From Mycetocola_A sp015752285 (GTDB taxonomy: Bacteria > Actinomycetota > Actinomycetes > Actinomycetales > Microbacteriaceae), in assembly GCF_015752285.1 (NCBI RefSeq), contig NZ_JADOUY010000002.1:248001-312000 (forward strand): 64,000 nucleotides of DNA. Reading direction: 5' to 3'. Position 1 is the stretch's first letter, and the number at the start of each line of letters is the position of its first letter. The translations under genes and the position numbers were made by a program. Positions 58,386-64,000 of this stretch are shown here, one piece after another. A model generated the notes under the pieces. It saw nothing but the letters and a program-made list of their open reading frames with translations, had not been told where the DNA came from and did no database searches.

Positions 58386-59146
58386 GAGCGCACCAGTATC
58401 CCTTTCGTTGTCAGTTCGTGCTTCACATCACCGATGGTGAGCATGCCGGAGTGGAACACACTCGCAGCGAGCACGGCATCCGCTCCGGCTTCGATCGCCG
58501 GCGGGAAGTGTTCCACGCGGCCGGCGCCTCCTGAGGCGATCACCGGCACACTGCTGATCTCACGCATGAGTGAAATCAGCTCGGTGTCGAATCCTTCTTT
58601 CGTGCCGTCGGCGTCGATCGAGTTCACGAGCAGTTCGCCCGCCCCGCGTTCGATCGCCTCGCGCGCCCAGTCGAGGGCGTCGAGCGAGGTTTCGGTGCGT
58701 CCGCCGTGGGTGGTGACGACGAATCCCGACCGCGTCGCCCCGCCGCGTTTCACGTCGAGGGAGAGCACGAGAACCTGGGCGCCGAATCGGTCGGCGATCT
58801 CTCCGACGAGCGCCGGACGCGCGATGGCGGCGCTGTTCACCCCGACCTTGTCAGCGCCGCTGCCCAGGAGACGGGCGACGTCGTCGTTCGTGCGGATGCC
58901 CCCTCCGACGGTGAGCGGGATGAACACCTGCTCGGCGGTGCGGGTGACCACGTCGTAGGTGGTCGCCCGGTTATCGACGGTCGCAGTGACGTCGAGGAAC
59001 GTCAACTCGTCCGCGCCCTGGTCGTAGTACCGGCGGGCGAGTTCGACGGGATCCCCCGCATCCTGCAGGTTCATGAAGTTCACTCCCTTGACGACGCGGC
59101 CGGCAGCCACGTCGAGGCACGGGATCACGCGACAGGCAACGGTCAT
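58382..59146 (-). CDS. hisF: Imidazole glycerol phosphate synthase, cyclase subunit
   Basis: Forms imidazole glycerol phosphate and AICAR with ammonia from HisH. The 254-residue TIM barrel has catalytic D12 (IPCLDVAAGRVVKG) and D131 (SLDVKR). HisH and HisA are not in the window. The ATG at 59146 has GAGGACG upstream; the extra residues of a longer frame belong to the hisG antisense and are rejected. Confidence 0.96.
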   Translation of the reverse strand: MTVACRVIPCLDVAAGRVVKGVNFMNLQDAGDPVELARRYYDQGADELTFLDVTATVDNRATTYDVVTRTAEQVFIPLTVGGGIRTNDDVARLLGSGADKVGVNSAAIARPALVGEIADRFGAQVLVLSLDVKRGGATRSGFVVTTHGGRTETSLDALDWAREAIERGAGELLVNSIDADGTKEGFDTELISLMREISSVPVIASGGAGRVEHFPPAIEAGADAVLAASVFHSGMLTIGDVKHELTTKGILVRS

Positions 59147-59159
59147 GGCCGCGTCCTCG

Positions 59160-59999
59160 CTAGAGTCTTGCCGCGTGGATGGCGCTGACCAGGATCGCCC
59201 TGGCCCCCAGCTCATAGAGCGAGTCCATGATCTGGTTGGTGCGCTCACGGGGAACCATGACCCGAACGGCGACCCAGTCGGGGTCGCGGAGCGGGGACAC
59301 GGTCGGGGACTCGATGCCGCCGGCGATCTCGGTGGCCTGGTCGAGAAGTGTCGCGGGCAGGTCGTAGTCCATGATCACGAACTGACGGGCGACGAGGACT
59401 CCCCGCAGGCGCCTGAGCAGCGTGGCCAGACCGGTCTTCTCCTGTGGCGACCCGATCAGCACCGCTGTCGATTCGAGGATCACAGGGCCGAAGATGTCGA
59501 GGCCGGCCTTGCGCAGGGTCGTGCCGGTCGAGACGACGTCGGCGACGGCATCCGCTACGCCGAGCTGCACTGCGGATTCCACAGCCCCGTCGAGCGGGAC
59601 GAGGGTCACGTCGACGTCGTGCCCGGCGAGAAACCGGCCGACGAGGCCCGGGTAGCTGGTGGCGACGCGCAAACCGGCGAGATCGGAGAGTTCGGAGAAC
59701 CGCCCGGTGGGGCCGGCGAACCGGAACGTGGAGTCGCCGAAACCCAGGCTCTCGATCTCGGTGGCCACCGACCCGGAGTCCAGCAGGAGATCGCGTCCGG
59801 TCACGCCGACGTCGAGTGCTCCTGAGCCGACGTAGGTGGCGATGTCACGCGGGCGGAGGAAGAAGAATTCGACGTCGTTGTGTGCGTCGACGAGGTGGAG
59901 TTCCTTCGGGTCGCGCCGGCCGGCGTAACCGGCTTCTGACAACATCTGTGCGGCTGTCTCAGCCAGTGAGCCCTTGTTGGGCACTGCGATTCTCAACAT
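59160..59999 (-). CDS. hisG: ATP phosphoribosyltransferase, long form
   Basis: First, feedback-inhibited step of histidine synthesis. The 279-residue enzyme is the long, HisZ-independent form: catalytic PRPP-binding segment ADAVADVVSTGTTLRKAGL (about residues 148-166) and a C-terminal ACT-like regulatory domain (about 205-279). The ATG at 59999 has GAGGAACG upstream. It follows hisE by 60 bases, in the usual actinobacterial pairing. Confidence 0.96.
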   Translation of the reverse strand: MLRIAVPNKGSLAETAAQMLSEAGYAGRRDPKELHLVDAHNDVEFFFLRPRDIATYVGSGALDVGVTGRDLLLDSGSVATEIESLGFGDSTFRFAGPTGRFSELSDLAGLRVATSYPGLVGRFLAGHDVDVTLVPLDGAVESAVQLGVADAVADVVSTGTTLRKAGLDIFGPVILESTAVLIGSPQEKTGLATLLRRLRGVLVARQFVIMDYDLPATLLDQATEIAGGIESPTVSPLRDPDWVAVRVMVPRERTNQIMDSLYELGARAILVSAIHAARL

Positions 60000-60059
60000 G
60001 CTGACGTTCCTCGGTGGGTATCTGGAGTCGGAGGTGGTTCGAGCCCGGACGGGCAGACA

Positions 60060-60323
60060 TCACAGATGTCGGTAGACGTCCTCCGGCGAGAGTCCCTTGG
60101 CGATCATCAGGACCTGAAGGTGGTAGATCAGCTGTGAGATCTCTTCGGCCGTCTCGGCGTCGCTCTGGTATTCAGCGGCCATCCACACTTCAGCGGCCTC
60201 TTCGACGATCTTCTTGCCGATGGCGTGAACGCCGGCATCCAGTTCGCGGACGGTGCCGCTGCCCTCGGGGCGCTCGATGGCCTTGCGGCTGAGCTCTGCG
60301 AACAGGTCGTCGAATGTTTTCAC
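60060..60323 (-). CDS. hisE: Phosphoribosyl-ATP pyrophosphatase
   Basis: Second step of histidine synthesis, releasing pyrophosphate. The 87-residue protein has the MazG-like helices with the acidic metal site KIVEEAAEVWMAA (about residues 38-50) and EEISQLIYHLQVL. The start is GTG at 60323, without a ribosome-binding site; TACCCT ends seven bases upstream, so it may also be expressed from a leaderless message independent of rpe. Confidence 0.95.
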   Translation of the reverse strand: MKTFDDLFAELSRKAIERPEGSGTVRELDAGVHAIGKKIVEEAAEVWMAAEYQSDAETAEEISQLIYHLQVLMIAKGLSPEDVYRHL

Positions 60324-60330
60324 GTCTATC

Positions 60331-60336
60331 AGGGTA
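60331..60336 (-). promoter_or_regulatory. -10 box (TACCCT) for leaderless hisE
   Basis: TACCCT on the minus strand directly after the rpe stop, seven bases before the hisE GTG; no ribosome-binding site is present. Confidence 0.35.
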
Positions 60337-61020
60337 CTAGCTCCGTGAGGCGTGCCTGTGCGAGTGAACGGATGCCGCCGCCTCGCGGAGCGCGCTGATC
60401 CTCAGCTCTGGATTGTCGGAGCTGAACACGCTCGACCCGGCAACGAACGTGTTCGCCCCGGCTTCGGCGGCGATGCTCACTGTGTCTTCGTTGATTCCTC
60501 CGTCGACCTGGAGCCAGACGTCTCCCCCGCTTCGCGACAGCGCATCGCGGAGCAGGGTGAGCTTGGGCATGGTCTCCGGCATGAACGATTGACCGCCGAA
60601 GCCGGGCTCGACGGTCATGACGAGCACCTGGTCGAATTCGTGGAGAAGGTCGAGGTAGGGCTCGACCGGGGTACCCGGTTTGAGGGCGATACCTGCTCGC
60701 GCACCGATGTCACGCAGACGGCGAGCAAGCACGACGGGTTCTGTGGTCGCTTCGGCGTGGAAGGTGACGCTGAACGCGCCGAGCTCCGCGTAGCCGGGGG
60801 CCCAGCGGTCCGGCTCGTCGATCATCAGGTGCACGTCGAGAGGAAGCGACGAAACCTGCTGGATCCGGTCGACCATCTGGGGCCCGAAGGTGAGGTTCGG
60901 TACGAAATGGTTGTCCATGACGTCGACGTGGACGAGGTCTGCCGCGGCGATCCGGCCGAGATCGCGCTCGATGTTGACGAAATCGGCGGCCAGGATGCTC
61001 GGGGAGATTCGGATCGACAT
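60337..61020 (-). CDS. rpe: Ribulose-phosphate 3-epimerase
   Basis: Interconverts ribulose 5-phosphate and xylulose 5-phosphate in the pentose phosphate pathway, which also supplies PRPP for His and Trp. The 227-residue TIM barrel has SPSILAADF, HVDVMDNHFVPNLTFGP (metal-binding H and catalytic D) and VEPGFGGQSF. The ATG at 61020 is preceded six bases upstream by TAGGCT, whose TAG is also the rsmB stop; no ribosome-binding site is present. Confidence 0.96.
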   Translation of the reverse strand: MSIRISPSILAADFVNIERDLGRIAAADLVHVDVMDNHFVPNLTFGPQMVDRIQQVSSLPLDVHLMIDEPDRWAPGYAELGAFSVTFHAEATTEPVVLARRLRDIGARAGIALKPGTPVEPYLDLLHEFDQVLVMTVEPGFGGQSFMPETMPKLTLLRDALSRSGGDVWLQVDGGINEDTVSIAAEAGANTFVAGSSVFSSDNPELRISALREAAASVHSHRHASRS

Positions 61021-61026
61021 TCCGTC

Positions 61027-61032
61027 AGCCTA
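61027..61032 (-). promoter_or_regulatory. -10 box (TAGGCT) for leaderless rpe
   Basis: TAGGCT on the minus strand, six bases before the rpe ATG, overlapping the rsmB stop codon. It matches the polA -10 in sequence and distance to the start. Confidence 0.35.
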
Positions 61033-62451
61033 ACGAGTGGGGGGCGTCGCCGGTGACTTGCCGATCAACGCGATGAACATCGCATCCGTGCCGTGCCGGT
61101 GGGGCCACAACTGCACGGTCGATCCAGTTCCGGTTTCAGCCGGTTCGGGCAGGTCGAGGTGCTGGACCGCCACTGACTGGACGACCTGCGCGGTGTCGAG
61201 GGGCTCGGCGGCGTCGCCGAGCCGGCGAAGCGCGTCTGCGACGACGCCGCGGGTCTCGGCGACGTGCGGAGAGCAGGTGACGTAGGCCAGGACGCCACCG
61301 GGCTTCAACGCTTCGAACGCGGACAACAGAAGTGACTGTTGGAGGACGGTCAGCTCGCCCACGTCTTTTGCGGTCTTGCGCCAGCGCGCTTCAGGGCGAC
61401 GTCGGAGGGCGCCGAGGCCCGTGCATGGCGCGTCGACGAGGATCCGGTCCCAGGACTCAGGCTGCAACCCGCCGATGTCGGTTCCGTCGAGCTCGGTGAC
61501 GATGATGTCGCCGGGAACAGGGGCGACGGCGCGGCGGACGAGTTGTGCCCGTGCGGGGACGACCTCGTTCGCTGTGACGGTCGCGCCGTGCAGAGCCGCC
61601 TCGGCACCGAGGAGCGCGGTCTTGCCGCCGGGGCCGGCGCAGAGATCGAGCCAGCGCTCACCGGGTTCGACGGCGCGCGCACGGCTGAGCGCGAGCGCGG
61701 CCAGCTGCGAACCTTCGTCCTGTACCCGCATGCGTCCGTTCTCGTGCCTGATGGCGGTGTCAGGGTCTCCGCCTGCGAGGGTGAACCCGAACGGAGAGTA
61801 GCGGTTGTGGTCGGCGTCGTCCGGAGCGTCGGCGAGGCCGGGAAGTGCGACGAGGTTGACCCGAGGGGCCCGGTTGTCTGCGGCGAGGAGGTCGACGAGC
61901 TCGTCTCCCCTGCCTTCGAGGGTCAGCGCCTGTCTGAACGCCCGGATGATCCAGGCCGGATGAGCGGAGTCCGCGGCGAGTCGATCGTCGGCGTTCGATG
62001 CGGCCGCGAGGACGCGCTCGCGCCACTCCTCGGGAGTCGAGCGCGAGATTGTTCGCAGCACCCCGTTGGTGAAACCGACGGCGGACCGCGAACCGATCAG
62101 GCGGGCGAGTGCGACGGATTCGTTCACGGCAGCGTGCTGCGCGACCCTCGTTGCGAGGAGCTGGTGCGCACCGAGGCGGAGGACGTCGAGGATGCCGGCG
62201 TCGATCTCGGTCACCGGCCGGCCGGCCGCGAGACTGATCACGCGGTCGTAGTAGCCGCGGAGCCGCAGCGTTCCGTAGGTCAGTTCTGTGGCCAGGCCGG
62301 CGTCTGCGGTGTTGAGTGCAGCCCGGTCGATCAGGGTCGGGAGCAACAGGTTGGCGTAGGCATCGTCGGTGCTGACGGCGACGAGGACGTCATACGCGAC
62401 CCGTCTGGCGGGTTGGACGCGGGACGGCAGGGGTGCGGTTGGAGGGGTCAT
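61030..62451 (-). CDS. rsmB: 16S rRNA (cytosine-5) methyltransferase, RsmB type
   Basis: Methylates a cytosine of 16S rRNA (C967 in E. coli). The 473-residue protein has an N-terminal NusB-like RNA-binding domain (about residues 12-145) and a SAM-dependent domain with WLDLCAGPGGKTALL, the motif IV cysteine in DAPCTGLGALRRRPEARW (near 340) and the catalytic cysteine in YVTCSPH (near 392). The ATG at 62451 lies nine bases after the fmt stop. The order fmt-rsmB-rpe is typical for actinobacteria. Confidence 0.94.
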   Translation of the reverse strand: MTPPTAPLPSRVQPARRVAYDVLVAVSTDDAYANLLLPTLIDRAALNTADAGLATELTYGTLRLRGYYDRVISLAAGRPVTEIDAGILDVLRLGAHQLLATRVAQHAAVNESVALARLIGSRSAVGFTNGVLRTISRSTPEEWRERVLAAASNADDRLAADSAHPAWIIRAFRQALTLEGRGDELVDLLAADNRAPRVNLVALPGLADAPDDADHNRYSPFGFTLAGGDPDTAIRHENGRMRVQDEGSQLAALALSRARAVEPGERWLDLCAGPGGKTALLGAEAALHGATVTANEVVPARAQLVRRAVAPVPGDIIVTELDGTDIGGLQPESWDRILVDAPCTGLGALRRRPEARWRKTAKDVGELTVLQQSLLLSAFEALKPGGVLAYVTCSPHVAETRGVVADALRRLGDAAEPLDTAQVVQSVAVQHLDLPEPAETGTGSTVQLWPHRHGTDAMFIALIGKSPATPPTR

Positions 62452-62460
62452 GATGTGGTC

Positions 62461-63378
62461 CTACTCTGCCAGAATCGCCGGGGATCGCCCGAGCCCGCGC
62501 CACCAGTCCGCGGCGGACATGGCCGGTTTTCCTGCCGGCTGCACGCGGAGAAGTTCGAGCGCCGTCGTCGCTGTGCCGATGACCACCCGGCTGTCGACGA
62601 GATCGAACCGACCGGGCGGGAGCCGAAGGTCGGGAGCGCGACGTGCATCGAGAATCTTGAAACGTGCACCGTCGATTCTCGTGTGAGCTCCTGGTTCCGG
62701 CGTCACGCCGCGATACCGGTTGTAGACCTCCTCCGCTGGCGCGGTCCAATCGATCCGCCCGTCGTCGATGCTGAGTTTGGGCGCGAGACTGACGTCACCG
62801 GCCTGGGGAACGGGAGTGATGGTTCCTGCAGCGATCCGGTCGACGATGTCGGCCAGGAATGTGGCACCGGAGAGGGCGAGCTCGTCGAGGAGTCGCCCTG
62901 CGGTGGCATCCGGGTCGATTGCGTGTGGCAGCGTCGCATACACGTCGCCGGCGTCGAGCTCACGCACGAGCTGGAAGACACTCGCGCCGCCGACGGTGTC
63001 GCCGGCGATCAGTGCATGCTGCACGGGCGCTGCCCCTCGCCAGGCGGGGAGCAACGAGAAATGCAGGTTGATCCAGCCGTGGCGCGGCGCGGACAGCAGG
63101 GGTTCGCGGAGGAATCCGCCGTACGCGACGATCACCCCGAGGTCGGCGGCAAGGCCGGTGATGGCTGCTGTGGTCTCGTCGGTGAGCCGGTTGGCTTTGA
63201 GCACAGGGAGGCGGGCTTCGGCAGCAGCCTGGGCCACCGGTGACGGCGTGAGGATGCGCTTGCGACCGAGCGGTGCATCTTCCCTGGTCAGGACCGCGAC
63301 GACCTCGTGGGGTCCGTCGAGAAGCCGGAGCAGGCTGGGAACGGCTACGGCGGGCGTTCCGGCGAAAATCAGTCTCAT
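62461..63378 (-). CDS. fmt: Methionyl-tRNA formyltransferase
   Basis: Formylates initiator Met-tRNA. The 305-residue protein has the catalytic triad N104, H106 and D142 (INLHFSLLPAWRGAAPVQ and RELDAGDV) and a C-terminal tRNA-binding domain (about 205-305). The ATG at 63378 lies 31 bases after priA ends; the def gene often found here is absent from this position. Formylation matters for leaderless initiation as well as for normal starts. Confidence 0.96.
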   Translation of the reverse strand: MRLIFAGTPAVAVPSLLRLLDGPHEVVAVLTREDAPLGRKRILTPSPVAQAAAEARLPVLKANRLTDETTAAITGLAADLGVIVAYGGFLREPLLSAPRHGWINLHFSLLPAWRGAAPVQHALIAGDTVGGASVFQLVRELDAGDVYATLPHAIDPDATAGRLLDELALSGATFLADIVDRIAAGTITPVPQAGDVSLAPKLSIDDGRIDWTAPAEEVYNRYRGVTPEPGAHTRIDGARFKILDARRAPDLRLPPGRFDLVDSRVVIGTATTALELLRVQPAGKPAMSAADWWRGLGRSPAILAE

Positions 63379-63409
63379 CGTGTGGCAGGTCTTCGGGATT
63401 CACGGGCGG

Positions 63410-64000
63410 TCATGACAGGATCTCCGGGTCGTCGAAACGGACTCTCAGTGTAGGTGGCGGGCGGTAGCCGGCCTTTCCCGGCGGGGCTTTGCGACGCCGC
63501 GCAGCGTTTTTCACGACGGCACCCCGCAGGAGTTTGGCGGCGTCGCGTGCCTGGCCGTAGTCGAGCCGCAGGATCGCGCGCACCCCGTCGTCGGTCGCGG
63601 TCGGGCCGAGGATGTTCGCACCGGGCAGGTCGCGGACCTCGTCGAGCGCATCGGCAACGGCGGACGGGTCACCGCTGACGGATGCCGCACGCACAGCAGG
63701 AGGGAACCGCAGCGAGTGTCTGTCGGCGAGCTCCGCTGAGGCGAAGGCTGGCTGGGTCCAGGTGGCGAGGGCCCGTGCCAGGTCGCCGGTGACGCCGGTG
63801 AGCACGACGGGGGCACCCGGGCGGGCGAGGGCTGCGGCGTTGGACCACCAGCGCAGGCAGTCCTCCCCGATCCGCAGGTGCTCGGCGGCCAGCATCCGGT
63901 CTCCGTCGAGGAGGAGGACGGCGGCATACCCGCCCGCGGCGACCGGTTCGGCGCCACGGGTGGCGACGACGAGGGCCGGACGGGCTTCGACCGTCGTCAC
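63410..64000 (-). CDS. priA: Primosomal protein N' (PriA), C-terminal part, cut by window end
   Basis: PriA restarts stalled replication forks. Only the last 196 residues are inside the window; the frame is open to base 64000. The fragment is divergent, as actinobacterial PriA proteins are, and is identified by the C-terminal pattern NILGPTATDDGVRAILRLDYGQARDAAKLLRGAVVKN and by its place before fmt. Actinobacterial PriA generally lacks intact helicase motifs, but that part is outside the window. Confidence 0.8.
   Translation of the reverse strand: MTTVEARPALVVATRGAEPVAAGGYAAVLLLDGDRMLAAEHLRIGEDCLRWWSNAAALARPGAPVVLTGVTGDLARALATWTQPAFASAELADRHSLRFPPAVRAASVSGDPSAVADALDEVRDLPGANILGPTATDDGVRAILRLDYGQARDAAKLLRGAVVKNAARRRKAPPGKAGYRPPPTLRVRFDDPEILS

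Noticed and set aside
60043..60054. GCCCG-GA-CGGGC palindrome between hisE and hisG
   Set aside because: A two-base loop cannot form a stable hairpin and short GC palindromes are common in this DNA; no operator role can be supported.
1..64000. CRISPR array, rRNA, insertion sequence, prophage or toxin-antitoxin pair
   Set aside because: No regularly spaced repeats, rRNA sequence, transposase or integrase, terminal inverted repeats, phage genes or recognisable toxin-antitoxin proteins were seen on either strand.

Overview
The window is high-GC DNA from an actinobacterium, most likely a member of the Microbacteriaceae (Micrococcales). The evidence is the gene order, the set of actinobacterial marker genes (opcA, rbpA, whiA, an ANTAR response regulator, HGxxPAAW and Trp-associated membrane proteins, a small DUF7882-type protein), frequent GTG starts, and promoters of the TAnnnT type often placed only 6-7 bases before the start codon. 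The assignment is inference from gene content; no database was consulted. There is no phage, transposon, CRISPR array or rRNA, and one tRNA.

Layout. 1-3966 (+): end of pgi, then zwf-opcA-pgl (oxidative pentose phosphate entry). 4061-4095: bidirectional terminator. 4141-7866 (-): gap-pgk-tpiA-secG-rbpA. 7969-8595 (-): sodA with its own promoter and terminator. 8704-15457 (-): uvrA-uvrC-rapZ-whiA; pcm runs divergently from uvrA. 16170-18236 (-): uvrB, then TetR regulator-coaE (18289-19570) and rpsA (19738-21183). 21373-28934 (-) is accessory: a three-repeat secreted metallophosphoesterase, an ATP-grasp ligase-like protein, a TIGR01777-type epimerase, a DUF4166 protein and a DUF885 peptidase-like protein. 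28980-33018: polA, a thioesterase, a PdtaR-like ANTAR regulator and tRNA-Leu(CAA). 33089-43907 is a second accessory stretch: two SDRs, several small or unknown proteins, a CinA-domain protein, topoisomerase IB, a Rho-N-like protein, an FAD-Rieske oxidoreductase and Ku. 43962-51517 (-): pyk, gltB-gltD. 51664-64000 (-): priA (partial), fmt, rsmB, rpe, hisE, hisG, hisF, hisI, trpE, a Trp-associated membrane protein, a HGxxPAAW protein, trpC, trpB, trpA and lgt, tightly packed with many 4-base overlaps.

How the parts work together. Most of the window is central carbon metabolism (pentose phosphate entry, lower glycolysis, pyruvate kinase), nitrogen assimilation (GOGAT), and a his-trp supercluster fed by rpe and glutamate. 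The other main theme is DNA repair: all three UvrABC subunits, Pol I and Ku. The most informative observation is regulatory. uvrA and uvrB carry the same 12-base string followed 7 bases later by TAGACT, matching the mycobacterial RecA-independent (PafBC-type) damage promoter TGTCRGTG-N8-TAnnnT. In both genes the -10 lies six bases from the start codon, so the mRNAs are probably leaderless. A weaker version precedes polA, and seven or more further genes show the leaderless spacing without the damage box.

No stretch longer than 300 bases lacks a gene. The longest intergenic regions (209, 201, 189, 183, 173, 171 and 167 bases) hold terminators, divergent promoters and dyads as listed, or nothing recognisable (32121-32291; 33824-34032 holds only one weak hairpin).
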